Source: Aquificaceae bacterium (GTDB taxonomy: Bacteria; Aquificota; Aquificia; Aquificales; Aquificaceae). From it: a stretch of 64,000 bases of DNA. The stretch is taken from the NCBI GenBank assembly GCA_027079305.1, contig JALWVU010000052.1, forward strand, positions 1-64,000, given 5' to 3'. The number at the start of each line of letters is the position of its first letter. The first letter of the stretch is position 1. The notes under the pieces are model-generated. The model saw nothing but the letters and a program-made list of their open reading frames with translations, ran no database searches and was not told the origin of the DNA. The translations under genes and the position numbers were made by a program. Positions 35,437-44,068 of this stretch are shown one piece after another.

Positions 35437-36573
35437 TCAAGGTATGTCCTGCCTGACCACGCCGAGCCTCTCGTCCTTGTGGGGCCTTATCTGGAAAGGC
35501 TCGTAGAGGGGAACCCTCACTATCTCGTTCATGTTCTCGTCGTAACCTATGACCTCGTTCGTTCCAGCGCTGAAGTGGTGGACAATCCTGTCGGTAGAGC
35601 CGAAGAGGTGAAGAAGCGCCTGAAGCTCCGGCTCTTTACCCTCTCTCATGGCCATGTAGGTCTTGACCGCGTGCTCCGCCCCGGGACCGAACATCTGCTT
35701 GAGGAAGCTGAGGGGAACGTTTATGGGAGGTATGTAGTAAACGTTAGGCTCGAGGCCCGTCTGGGGATAGAGGGGGAGGGCCACCTTCTTGATCCTCACG
35801 AGGAAGTCTATGGGGTTGTCCCGCTTCTCCTCACCGGGTCTGCTCAGGAATCCCATCAGCCTTATCTTCCCGATACAGGTTATGACGCACTGGGGCTGGA
35901 GGCCGTTCTCAACCCTGGGGAAGCACCCTATGCACTTCTGGGAGATCCTAGCCACGTAGTTGAACATGCTCTTCTTGTAAGGGCAGGCCTTGACGCACTC
36001 CTGGTAGCCCTCGCACCTCTCGGGATCTATGAGGACTATCCCGTCCTCCTTCCTCTTGTAGATGGCCTGTCTGGGGCAGGCGGCCACGCAGGCGGGGTAG
36101 GTGCAGTGGTTGCAGATTCTGGGCAGGTAGAACATCCATATGGGATGGGGAAACTTCTCCAAGACCGTTCCTATGTCCACCGGCTCGTTCACCTCGTCCT
36201 CACCTATGTTGGGGTTGGTCCAGTCCAGATCGTCGGGCATCCACCCGAGGACGGGTTCCGTGTCCGTCCCGTCGAGGACCGTCTTGCCCTCGTATCTGTC
36301 CCCCTTCCATCTCTGATCCTCTCCGAGAAGTTCCATCAGTTTGACGTCCCACCCGAGGGGATAGAAGCCGTTCGGTTTGGTCTCCACGTTGTTCCAGAGC
36401 TGATACTCCTGTCCCCTTCCTGGCGTCCATGTGGTCTTGCAGGCTACAGTGCAGGTCTGACAGGCTATGCACTTGTTGAGATCCATGACGACCGCGAACT
36501 GCTTCTCGGGACGCTCGTGCTCGTATGGGTAATTTACCTCCCTGTTGATTTGCCAGTTGTAAGCCTTAGCCAT
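35437..36573 (-). CDS. Iron-sulfur beta subunit of the molybdoenzyme (NarH/NxrB-like)
   Basis: 378 residues with four cysteine sets: C35-x2-C38-x2-C41-x3-C45 (CIACQTCTVACK), CNHCTYPACVAACP, CEGYQECVKACPYKK and CIGCFPRV...CVITC. Together they bind three [4Fe-4S] clusters and one [3Fe-4S] cluster; in the set CEGYQEC a tyrosine stands where a fourth cysteine would be, as in NarH where it is tryptophan. No signal peptide is present, so it is exported by piggy-backing on the alpha subunit's Tat signal. It is 12 bases downstream of alpha. Confidence 0.93.
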   Translation of the reverse strand: MAKAYNWQINREVNYPYEHERPEKQFAVVMDLNKCIACQTCTVACKTTWTPGRGQEYQLWNNVETKPNGFYPLGWDVKLMELLGEDQRWKGDRYEGKTVLDGTDTEPVLGWMPDDLDWTNPNIGEDEVNEPVDIGTVLEKFPHPIWMFYLPRICNHCTYPACVAACPRQAIYKRKEDGIVLIDPERCEGYQECVKACPYKKSMFNYVARISQKCIGCFPRVENGLQPQCVITCIGKIRLMGFLSRPGEEKRDNPIDFLVRIKKVALPLYPQTGLEPNVYYIPPINVPLSFLKQMFGPGAEHAVKTYMAMREGKEPELQALLHLFGSTDRIVHHFSAGTNEVIGYDENMNEIVRVPLYEPFQIRPHKDERLGVVRQDIP

Positions 36574-36585
36574 GGCAACACCCCC

Positions 36586-39500
36586 TTATGAAAACTTCAC
36601 GTAGCTTGCCTTCAGATACTTGGCGAAGGCCCTGCTCGGCTTGTGGGGCCTGAGACCGAGTCTCACTGGCCTCCAGACTCCCTTGCCGTTCAGACCTCCA
36701 GGTTCCGCCTTCACTATCTTGGCGTAGGCCTCCCTCGGAGCACCTATCAGACAGTGGACGTCCGGGGCAAAGCCCTTTCCTATGACCTGTCCCGCCAGGT
36801 TCTTCCTAACGAGGGAGTCCGTCTGCAGAGTAGCCTTGTGCCAGCTTCTCGTTACGCTCTGGTGGGAGCCTCTCCTATACATCGACTGGTATCCGGTGTA
36901 GGGGTTCTTGGCGAGGCCGTTCTTGTTCACCTTAGTTCCGAGCACCGAACCGTGGGAGGATCCGTACATGTTGAACCATATCTTGGCAACTCCGGGAGGC
37001 GTGTTGTTGGAAGCTCTCGCTCTCAGGAGGAGCCTCGCGACCTCGTAGTCTTCCTTCCTCTTCTCCCATCCCGCGAAGGGCCTGTCCTGGGGATCGGGGT
37101 CTACCCAGACGTAGTCCCCGTCCTCTATACCGAGCTTCCTGAGATCCTTCGGGTTCATGTCTATGTAAGCCTCGGAGACAAAGGGCTTCCTCTTGTCGTG
37201 CCTGTATATGTCCCCGAAGGGTCCAAATAGCAGGGTGGTTATGTCGGTGTCCCCCGTCGTTGTGTGGGCCGCGTGCCTGTATTTGGGCGTGTGGACTATG
37301 TGAGTCGCTCCGAGGGATAGCCTCAAGGGGTGCTTGGTCTTCTTTAACCTGGCCGGGGACACGATTACGTTCCTCGCCTGTCTCCACTCGGTGTTTATGA
37401 GGGCCTCCTTGGAATCTACGCCGTAGTCCTCGGGTCTCTTGGGCCTCAGGAGAGGATGCTTCTTAGCAACCACTATCACGTTAGGCTCGAAGTCGGTGGC
37501 GTCCACGGGTTCCCTGTAAACGGGCAGGTTCTCACCCGCCTCGATGAACTCCCTCTCCTCCCTGTAGAACTCCATCCTACCGCTCTTGGTATACCAGGGC
37601 ATATTGTCCTGTAGCTGGTCCATGCCAACGTATTTGGGGTAAGTTCTGGTCATTATTAGGGAGGGGATTCCCTCCTGGGCCTTCTTGGCTATCTCCTCGA
37701 GCTTGTAGCCCCTGAGGTTGGCGGAGGCGTTTATAACCCTCTGGACGTAAATCTCCTGCTTGCCCTCGAGAACGAACTTCCAGTAGTCTGCAAACCTTCT
37801 GTCTCCCGTGAGCTCCGCAAGCCTCCTTCCCACGAGGGCGAATACCTCCGCGTCGTTCTTGGTGTCGTAGAGCCTCCTGTGTCCCGTCTTGGGCCATACG
37901 TAGACGAAGGGGTTTGTAACCGAGCCAGCTATGTCCCAGTACTTGTTCTCGTTCCAGGCGTCCACTCCGAGAACTATATCCGAGTACTCACAGGTCAGGG
38001 ACCACCACCACTCGTTGGTGACTATGCACTCTATCTTGGGAAGGGTGTTCATTATGATGTTGTACTTCCACTTGGCGTTTCCGAGGATGGAGTTGGCGTC
38101 CACGAACCAGCAGAATTTGGTGGGTGTGGGCATGTGGGTCTTGCCCGTTATCAGATGCTTGCCCATGAACTGGGGATGATCGTCGTGGGAGTAGTAGTGG
38201 GCGGACTCCCCCTTCCAGTACCTCTTCACCTTGGCGGGCTTCTTGGGATCGAGCTCTATGTTGAAGGGATCCTCTAAGAAATACTGGCCCACTCCGTTGA
38301 AGAGGGCGAGCCTGAAGTTCCCCGCGTAAGAGCCGATGTTCCCGGTAAGGTGTCCCACGTTGTCGGTGAGGGCTACGATCAGATACATGGCCCTGTCCTT
38401 GAGGTCTCCGTGGAAATACTGGTTCACGCCCATTCCCTGGGCCAGCTTCATGTTTCTCGGGTGTGCAGCTATCTCCCTCGCGAGCTTCACTATCTTCTCC
38501 GCGGGGACACCCGTTATCTTCTCTGCCAGCTCGGGCCTGTAGTTGTCCTCGAAGAACTCCAGATAAACTTGGAAGAGGGGCTTGACCTTGACCTTCTTGC
38601 CCTCGACTGTCCTCACCGTGAACTCTCCCGTGAGGGCGGGATCTATACCCAGCTTCCAGAAGTCGTCCCCGACGTCGTCTCTGGTGATCACCTTGGGGGA
38701 GTTGGTCTTGGTATCCCAGACGACGAAGTCGTTCATGTCCTCTTCCCTTATTTTTTCAGGTATATACTGCTTCTCCTGCTTGTAGAAGGGAGGTAGCCTG
38801 TCTCCTTTCCTGAAGACCTCCGCCTTCTTGAGGGGTTTTGGTTTGTAGTCCGGTATTATGTCTTTGGCCCTGAGGACCTTTCCGTTGTCCATCCTCACAA
38901 GGAGGGGCATATCGGTCCAGGCCTTCACATACTTCTCCTGGTAGAGCTTCTCCTTCATGATCACGTGGGCTATTGAGAGGGCGAGGGCCGTATCCGTTCC
39001 AGTTCTCACCACTATCAGCTCGTCGGAGGCCCTTGCGGTGGGAGAGTAGTCGTTGGAAATCACTATCACCTTGGAGCCCTTTATCCTCGCCTCGGTGAGC
39101 CAGTGGCAGTCGGGCATCTTGGTGGTGAAGGGGTTCATCCCCCAGAGGATTATGAGCTTCGAGTATTCCCAGAGACATAGGTCGAAGTCTGTGTTCTGCT
39201 GGCCCGTTACCATCGGGTGTCCGGGGGCGAGGTCCGTGTGGAAGGAGTAGTTGTCCCAGCCCCTTCCTCCGAGGGCCTTCTCCGGTGGAACACCCCTGAT
39301 GTGGTGATCGAGGAGGGCCATGAGGTTGGCCATCCTGTAGGGGGAGGTGTATCTTACCACCGCGAGGAAGGGCATGGACCCCCTGAACTTGAAGGTCCTC
39401 GTTCCCGCCCCCTTCATCTCGTCGAGCATCTCCTTGGGATAGTGGCCCTGGGCTTCGAGCCTCTTCCTTCCCTCCTCACCCGAGTAGGTCTGGGCTATGT

Positions 39501-40053
39501 TTATCATCGTCTTGGCTATAATGTCCGCCACTTCGTCCCATGTTACCTTTATGAACTTGTCCTTACCCCTCTGGAAGTATTTCTCTGGAGGCTTTCCCGT
39601 CTTAGGATCCCTCGGGAAGCCCGCCTTATACCACTCGTAAAAGCCCTTCCTGACCATGGGGCCTTTGACCCTTCTGTCCCCGTAGAACCTTCTCATGAGG
39701 GAGAGTCCCTTGTTACAGCACCTCGGCTCCCACCTGGGAGACGCTTTGAGGCCGTATATGTCCGTGGCCTCGTGGAAGCGGTAGGTGGGCTCGATCCTTG
39801 TGACCACACCGTTCTTGACGTGGGCTCTCAGCAGGCAGTTGTGGGTGTCGTTCGGGGCGCAGAGGAATACGAAAGTGTCCTCGGACTTGAAGATGTCCCG
39901 ATACATGGTCTCCCATTCGCGGTTTGGGTAGTGCTTGATGGGGTTATCTACCTTGACCACAGGCTCAAAGACTCTGAGAGAGAAGCTCGGTGAAGAAAGG
40001 GCTGCCAAGGAAAGGCCGCCTACCTTTACGAAATCCCTCCGAGTCAGGCTCAT
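36586..40053 (-). CDS. NXR-like type II DMSO reductase family molybdoenzyme, catalytic alpha subunit
   Basis: 1155 residues. A Tat signal (TRRDFVKVGGLSLAALS) opens the protein. The N-terminal cluster motif aligns with NarG as C65, D69, C73, C113: the second ligand position is Asp. H-x-D274-LAPGHP (FHTDLAPGHP) matches the NarG/NxrA segment that gives the Asp ligand to molybdenum. The remainder is a full bis-MGD enzyme of NarG size. Similarity in my reading is to periplasmic NXR-type enzymes (Nitrospira-like, Hydrogenobaculum) more than to membrane-bound NarG. It could reduce nitrate or oxidise nitrite, or act on a related oxyanion. Gene order is alpha-beta-gamma-TorD; no NarI-like membrane subunit is present. 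Confidence 0.88.
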   Translation of the reverse strand: MSLTRRDFVKVGGLSLAALSSPSFSLRVFEPVVKVDNPIKHYPNREWETMYRDIFKSEDTFVFLCAPNDTHNCLLRAHVKNGVVTRIEPTYRFHEATDIYGLKASPRWEPRCCNKGLSLMRRFYGDRRVKGPMVRKGFYEWYKAGFPRDPKTGKPPEKYFQRGKDKFIKVTWDEVADIIAKTMINIAQTYSGEEGRKRLEAQGHYPKEMLDEMKGAGTRTFKFRGSMPFLAVVRYTSPYRMANLMALLDHHIRGVPPEKALGGRGWDNYSFHTDLAPGHPMVTGQQNTDFDLCLWEYSKLIILWGMNPFTTKMPDCHWLTEARIKGSKVIVISNDYSPTARASDELIVVRTGTDTALALSIAHVIMKEKLYQEKYVKAWTDMPLLVRMDNGKVLRAKDIIPDYKPKPLKKAEVFRKGDRLPPFYKQEKQYIPEKIREEDMNDFVVWDTKTNSPKVITRDDVGDDFWKLGIDPALTGEFTVRTVEGKKVKVKPLFQVYLEFFEDNYRPELAEKITGVPAEKIVKLAREIAAHPRNMKLAQGMGVNQYFHGDLKDRAMYLIVALTDNVGHLTGNIGSYAGNFRLALFNGVGQYFLEDPFNIELDPKKPAKVKRYWKGESAHYYSHDDHPQFMGKHLITGKTHMPTPTKFCWFVDANSILGNAKWKYNIIMNTLPKIECIVTNEWWWSLTCEYSDIVLGVDAWNENKYWDIAGSVTNPFVYVWPKTGHRRLYDTKNDAEVFALVGRRLAELTGDRRFADYWKFVLEGKQEIYVQRVINASANLRGYKLEEIAKKAQEGIPSLIMTRTYPKYVGMDQLQDNMPWYTKSGRMEFYREEREFIEAGENLPVYREPVDATDFEPNVIVVAKKHPLLRPKRPEDYGVDSKEALINTEWRQARNVIVSPARLKKTKHPLRLSLGATHIVHTPKYRHAAHTTTGDTDITTLLFGPFGDIYRHDKRKPFVSEAYIDMNPKDLRKLGIEDGDYVWVDPDPQDRPFAGWEKRKEDYEVARLLLRARASNNTPPGVAKIWFNMYGSSHGSVLGTKVNKNGLAKNPYTGYQSMYRRGSHQSVTRSWHKATLQTDSLVRKNLAGQVIGKGFAPDVHCLIGAPREAYAKIVKAEPGGLNGKGVWRPVRLGLRPHKPSRAFAKYLKASYVKFS

Positions 40054-40074
40054 AGCTCACCTCCATACATGACG

Positions 40075-40085
40075 CATATCATATG
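40075..40085. repeat. Palindrome CATATcATATG in the molybdoenzyme leader
   Basis: A perfect 11-base palindrome lies 22-32 bases upstream of the alpha-subunit ATG and downstream of the promoter's -10 box. Other TCATAT copies are close by. It could be an operator half-pair; it could also be chance in AT-rich DNA. Confidence 0.35.
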
Positions 40086-40100
40086 ACCTATCTCATATTA

Positions 40101-40129
40101 ATCATAAGCTTTTCTGATAAAAAAATCAA
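40101..40129 (-). promoter_or_regulatory. Promoter of the NXR-like operon
   Basis: On the minus strand TTGATT (40124-40129), a 17-base spacer and TATGAT (40101-40106). The expected start is about 40 bases before the ATG, which has a GGAGGTG ribosome site. The 130-base gap here is among the longest in the window. Confidence 0.55.
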
Positions 40130-40185
40130 CTTTTTGTTTGGGCGGTTTTGTTTGGGATTACTAAAGATTTAGAATTTTTAAAAAA

Positions 40186-40998
40186 TTAAGGTGCGGTAAA
40201 GACCTTACTGGCAAAGGCTATAACGTCGGACTGGGAACTTCCGTAAGCTGTAATGCTTATCACATAGTCCTTACCGCTTGTGAGAGATTGATCGGGATAA
40301 TTCTCAGAACATCCTAAAGGAACATTTCCATAGATAAGAGTGTTTACAGAACTGGGACAGGTTACACTCCATACTGTGCATTCGGAAAGGGAGATCTTGT
40401 TATACATACATATCTTGTCATAAACAGATATAAAAAAGCCGTTCACGCCAGCTATGGAGTTATCCCAAGATATATTCGGCGAAGAGCCTGTAACCTGTAT
40501 GTTTACACCATTTTCATCGCTATTGAGGGCGTATAGGACCCATTCTCCATTCGGCGCAACAAAATAAGAGCAAGCTCCTATCTCTACATGCACCTTACCA
40601 CCTGAGTTGTTCCAGGTCCCTGAAAACTTCGCACCATCCCAGTTACCTGTAAAGTTTCCACCTATGCTGATTCCGTCTACAGACCCATTCCAGTTACCGC
40701 TTATGCTGTTACCAATTCTGTTTCCTTCTACGTTCCCTATGTCTATACCACCAGCACAACCGTAGTAGGAGAATAGAAATTGAGACTTAAAAGGTCCGTT
40801 AGAACTTGGTATACATGCTATAAGAAAACCAGAGGTTGGATCTTCGGGGTTTGTAGATGGATCTTCTAAGTAGTATCCAAGGTATATGTCGTAGCCTGTT
40901 TGGTTGCAGTCGGATAGTTCCTCTGCACTATCTCCTCCTCCACCACAACTAAAAAGCACCGCCACAATAGAACTGAGAAGTAAGTTTCTTGCTTTCAT
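40186..40998 (-). CDS. Gly/Asn-rich putative lipoprotein
   Basis: Start at ATG 40998 (GGAGGT ends 7 bases upstream; a GTG at 41007 lies inside that site). The signal ends in LFSCGGGG, a lipobox. The middle carries short repeats of the form G-N-x-x-G-x-W-N/D-G (for example SGNWNGS, TGNWDGA, SGTWNNS), consistent with a beta-solenoid or strand-turn array. Six or more cysteines follow in the C-terminal half. The third-position A+T looks higher than in neighbouring genes. It is the gene upstream of, but not obviously coupled to, the NXR-like operon on the same strand. No family recognised. Confidence 0.65.
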   Translation of the reverse strand: MKARNLLLSSIVAVLFSCGGGGDSAEELSDCNQTGYDIYLGYYLEDPSTNPEDPTSGFLIACIPSSNGPFKSQFLFSYYGCAGGIDIGNVEGNRIGNSISGNWNGSVDGISIGGNFTGNWDGAKFSGTWNNSGGKVHVEIGACSYFVAPNGEWVLYALNSDENGVNIQVTGSSPNISWDNSIAGVNGFFISVYDKICMYNKISLSECTVWSVTCPSSVNTLIYGNVPLGCSENYPDQSLTSGKDYVISITAYGSSQSDVIAFASKVFTAP

Positions 40999-41079
40999 AT
41001 CTTCCACCTCCCTGCTTTTATATTTACTTTCAAGGTGTAAAAAGCGGAGTGAATTTTCCCTGAGAGTGAATTAAAAATT

Positions 41080-42165
41080 TCAGTCGAACCTTCTGACTAT
41101 TCTGTAATAAGTGTCCCTCTGGGCGGGGATAAAGCCCGCATCCCTTATAGCCTGAACCATATCCTCCACTTTCGGTATGTTCACCTTGAAGTCGGTGGAG
41201 GATATTACGTTCTCCTCGATCATAACAGAGCCCAGATCGTTGGCACCGAAGTGGAGCCCCACCGTCCCAACGGGCATGGTTTGAGTGACGTGGGAGCTCT
41301 GGACGTTCTCGAAGTTATCCAGGTAGATCCTGGAAAGGGCGAGGACCTTGAGGTAATAAACGCTTCCCGCAGGCTCTACAAAGTCAAGCTCAGTATTACC
41401 CCTCTGGAAGGTCCAGGGTATGAAGGCGGTGAAGCCTCCCGTCTCGTCCTGAATCCTGCGAACCCTCTCGAGGTGCTCGATTATATGCTCTATGCTCTCC
41501 AGGTGGCCGAACATCATGGTAGCGGTCGTGGTCATCCCAAGTTCGTGGGCGGTCCTGTGAACCTCCTCCCACTCCTCCACCGAGCACTTTCCGGGAGAGA
41601 TCTTATCTCTTACCTCCTGAGAGAGGATCTCAGCACCTCCCCCGGGAACGGACATAAGGCCCGCCTCTTTGAGCCTTCTAAGAACTTCCCTTATCGATAT
41701 CTTCTCAAGTTTTGAGAGGTAAACTATCTCTGGAGCGGAGAAGCAGTGTATCTGGATCTGGGGAAACCTCTCCCTTATGGCCGAGATCATCTCCTCGTAA
41801 AAGCTCAGCGGAAGGTCCGGGTTTATCCCGCCCTGCATCAGGAGGGTGGTCCCGCCCCAGTCCACCAGCTCCTGAACCTTCTGGAAGATGGTCTCGAGGT
41901 CGAGGGTGTAAGCGTCTGGATCGCTCTTCCTACGGTAGAAGGCGCAGAACTTACATCCCGCTATGCAGACGTTGGTGTAGTTCACGTTCCTGTCTATAAC
42001 GAAGGTGACCACGTTGTCGGGATGCTTCCTCTTTCTAACAAGGTTTGCCAGCATTCCGAGTGTGGTGAGGTCTGAATTCCTGTAAAGCTCCAGGGCCTCT
42101 TCAGGGGTTATCCTTTCCCCGTTTACGACTTTGTCCTTTATGTAATCTATGGAAAGGGTCCTCAT
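41080..42165 (-). CDS. mqnC: Cyclic dehypoxanthinylfutalosine synthase MqnC
   Basis: 361 residues. Radical SAM motif C-x3-C-x2-C in CIAGCKFCAF near residue 68, TTLLMQGGINPDLPL near 105, SVPGGGAEIL near 172 and TMMFGHLES near 210. MqnC closes the futalosine side ring in menaquinone synthesis and pairs with mqnA at 16079. The gene stands 36 bases downstream of the small secreted-protein operon on the same strand. Confidence 0.95.
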   Translation of the reverse strand: MRTLSIDYIKDKVVNGERITPEEALELYRNSDLTTLGMLANLVRKRKHPDNVVTFVIDRNVNYTNVCIAGCKFCAFYRRKSDPDAYTLDLETIFQKVQELVDWGGTTLLMQGGINPDLPLSFYEEMISAIRERFPQIQIHCFSAPEIVYLSKLEKISIREVLRRLKEAGLMSVPGGGAEILSQEVRDKISPGKCSVEEWEEVHRTAHELGMTTTATMMFGHLESIEHIIEHLERVRRIQDETGGFTAFIPWTFQRGNTELDFVEPAGSVYYLKVLALSRIYLDNFENVQSSHVTQTMPVGTVGLHFGANDLGSVMIEENVISSTDFKVNIPKVEDMVQAIRDAGFIPAQRDTYYRIVRRFD

Positions 42166-42201
42166 TCTCTCATCCTCCGAAAGGTTTTAAATAAATTTAT
42201 C

Positions 42202-42459
42202 CTATCTTCCCAGCTGTCTGCACACCTTAAGATGGGCTAAGAGGAGTGAATTAGCGCCCTCGTCCCTCAGGATCTCTCTGAGAGCAAAACAGCAGAGTTT
42301 TACATTGCTGTCTTCCTTCCTCGAGGGAACTCCCCCGTGGGCGTATCTTCCGAGGACGTGTCCGCAGTCCACGATCTTTCCTTTGTAGGTTACCAGACCG
42401 TTGTAGGAGGTTTGGGAAAAGGCAAGGGAAAATGACAGAAGTAAGATAACAGTGATCAT
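42202..42459 (-). CDS. Small secreted cysteine-containing protein
   Basis: 85 residues. A signal peptide (VILLLSFSLAFSQ) is followed by a short mature region with four cysteines in VDCGHVLGRY, LCCFAL and KVCRQL. Disulfides in the periplasm are likely. The ATG overlaps the preceding paralogue's stop by 4 bases (ATGA). A CGHxxLG-like segment recurs in the secreted protein at 45333. No recognised family. Confidence 0.6.
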   Translation of the reverse strand: MITVILLLSFSLAFSQTSYNGLVTYKGKIVDCGHVLGRYAHGGVPSRKEDSNVKLCCFALREILRDEGANSLLLAHLKVCRQLGR

Positions 42460-43232
42460 CTTCCCACCTTCCTGTAGCCCTCCGGGACGTGGAAGAAGCT
42501 CTCGGGAAGATCCACCTTTCTGACCGATTTTACGACCTCCCTTGTAGTGTCTACCCCGTCCGAGTATTCTTCCATGACCGGAGCACCATAATCTCTCAGT
42601 ATGTTTCCGAGCGCATTCAGTATACCTTTCAGGGAGGGAAGATTTTCGAGCCTGCTTCCCACGGCGGTTATCAGGTTCCCCATGTGCAACCTCTCAGCCT
42701 CCAAAAGTAGCTTGCTGTCCCTTGTATACCATCTGTTTGTAGTAAAGGCTCCCTGGTTAGATACAGCCTTAAGGACAACCTTCCTTGCCTTCCATCCGTT
42801 CAACTCCTTCCACTCGTCGGTGGGTTCAACCTTCAGCCTGCACTCTCTAATTCCATCGCAGGCAAGTGGGCCCAAGGATTCCAGCACCGCTGTATCACCG
42901 GGAAGCACATCTTCCGTGTAGTTTTTCTCCTGATCGTTAGGGGAGTAGAAGAAGACCTTTCCCTTTTTGAAGTGTATAAGCATAACAGCCCTCATTCGGT
43001 ATTTGGTCTTTCCGGGTATCCCATACATCCTGAGGAATTCCTCGGGAAGCTTACTTATATAAACGCTCTCCTCTTCGATTTCCTCCCTCTCGTATCCTTT
43101 CGCTATGTATAGCTTTACCTTTCTGTATGTTTTTCTTATGAAACTCTCTTTGAAAAGTTCCTTCTCCACAACTATAACGGGAATGGGGAAGGCGAGCAGG
43201 AAGGAGAGGAGTAAGCCTGCCAGAAGTCTCAT
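42456..43232 (-). CDS. Secreted protein, paralogue 1 of a tandem triplet
   Basis: 258 residues with a signal peptide (LLAGLLLSFLLAFP). The mature part contains a cysteine pair C-x5-C (CDGIREC), then EPTDEWKELNGWKARKVV, WYTRDSKLLLEAER, a DYGAPV stretch and SVRKVDLPESFFHVPEGY at the end. These blocks are shared with the next two genes upstream. The fold looks like the beta-strand plus helix arrangement of DUF4412/LolA-like periplasmic proteins, but I cannot name the family. ATGA overlaps at both ends tie it to its neighbours. Confidence 0.65.
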   Translation of the reverse strand: MRLLAGLLLSFLLAFPIPVIVVEKELFKESFIRKTYRKVKLYIAKGYEREEIEEESVYISKLPEEFLRMYGIPGKTKYRMRAVMLIHFKKGKVFFYSPNDQEKNYTEDVLPGDTAVLESLGPLACDGIRECRLKVEPTDEWKELNGWKARKVVLKAVSNQGAFTTNRWYTRDSKLLLEAERLHMGNLITAVGSRLENLPSLKGILNALGNILRDYGAPVMEEYSDGVDTTREVVKSVRKVDLPESFFHVPEGYRKVGR

Positions 43233-44056
43233 CTCTGTCTATACATATTGTAGCCTCCTAAGGGCGGTTTGAACTCCCGATATCCTTTAGGGACCTGGAA
43301 GAAGCTCTTGGGAACGTTTACCCTCTTTACGGACTTTACCACCTCCACCGTTGTGCTACTCTTAAAGGGTGTTTCGGTCTTGACGATTGCCCCGTAGTCT
43401 TTCTCTATCTTCTCGAGAGCCTTTTTTGCACTCTTCAAAAATGGAGAGATCTGAGGATCATTCCCTACAGCCCGGAGGACATTCTTCATGTTTATTCTCT
43501 CAGCCTTCAGAAGTAGCTTGCTATCTTTTGTAAACCAGTGATAAACCGGCTTCTCACGTCCCATCATGTTAACCCGCACGATGACCTTCCTCGCCTTCCA
43601 TTTGCCTATCCTCTTTACCTCCTTGGTGGGTTCAACCTTGGGTTTGCACTTTCCCTGCTGGTTGCAGTCGAGGATCATCATGAAGCCCATCAAAAGCATT
43701 CTGCCTTCCAGCTCGTTTTTCACGTATGTTTTCTTGTCGGGATCCAGGGTATAGGCTACGACCTTTCCCTTTTTAAAGTGAGTGATCTTCTCGCCTCTGT
43801 TTATCTGAGTTTTCGGTCCCTGCTCCGGAACATTCTTCATAAAGTTCTGCATAAAGGGCATCTGTCCGAGTGGATTTCCCTTGAAGGTGGTCTTCTCCTC
43901 CCAGACCTCCTTCTCGAAACCCTCCGCCCTGTAGATCTTCACCTTCTTGTAGCTCTCGCTGAAACTGCTCTTGTTGATAACCTCCTTTTCAATAAGTATG
44001 GCGGGTATAGAAAACCCCAATCCCAGGTAAAGGAGAAGCAAGATCAGCACCTTCAT
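43229..44056 (-). CDS. Secreted protein, paralogue 2 of a tandem triplet
   Basis: 275 residues, signal peptide LILLLLYLGLGFS. C-x5-C reads CNQQGKC, followed by EPTKEVKRIGKWKARKVIV, WFTKDSKLLLKAER, DYGAIV and SVKRVNVPKSFFQVPKGY. It is clearly the closest relative of the paralogue at 42456, with the same block order. A Met-rich insertion (PLGQMPFMQNFMKNVP) is unique to this copy. It overlaps the following gene by 4 bases and stands 12 bases after paralogue 3. Confidence 0.65.
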   Translation of the reverse strand: MKVLILLLLYLGLGFSIPAILIEKEVINKSSFSESYKKVKIYRAEGFEKEVWEEKTTFKGNPLGQMPFMQNFMKNVPEQGPKTQINRGEKITHFKKGKVVAYTLDPDKKTYVKNELEGRMLLMGFMMILDCNQQGKCKPKVEPTKEVKRIGKWKARKVIVRVNMMGREKPVYHWFTKDSKLLLKAERINMKNVLRAVGNDPQISPFLKSAKKALEKIEKDYGAIVKTETPFKSSTTVEVVKSVKRVNVPKSFFQVPKGYREFKPPLGGYNMYRQR

Positions 44057-44068
44057 GGCACACCTCCT

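Noticed and set aside
35479-36591. 370-codon open frame antisense to the molybdoenzyme beta gene
   Set aside because: It mirrors the beta subunit, whose cysteine motifs are unmistakable. Codon use is unlike real genes here and there is no ribosome site or recognisable protein.
39217-39993. 258-codon open frame antisense to the molybdoenzyme alpha gene
   Set aside because: A GC-driven shadow of the alpha subunit N-terminal half; no recognisable domain.
40111-40129. CTGAT-N6-ATCAA resembling an FNR box near the molybdoenzyme promoter
   Set aside because: FNR/CRP-type sites need a 4-base centre in this form; a 6-base A run separates the halves, and the -35 box already explains the right half.
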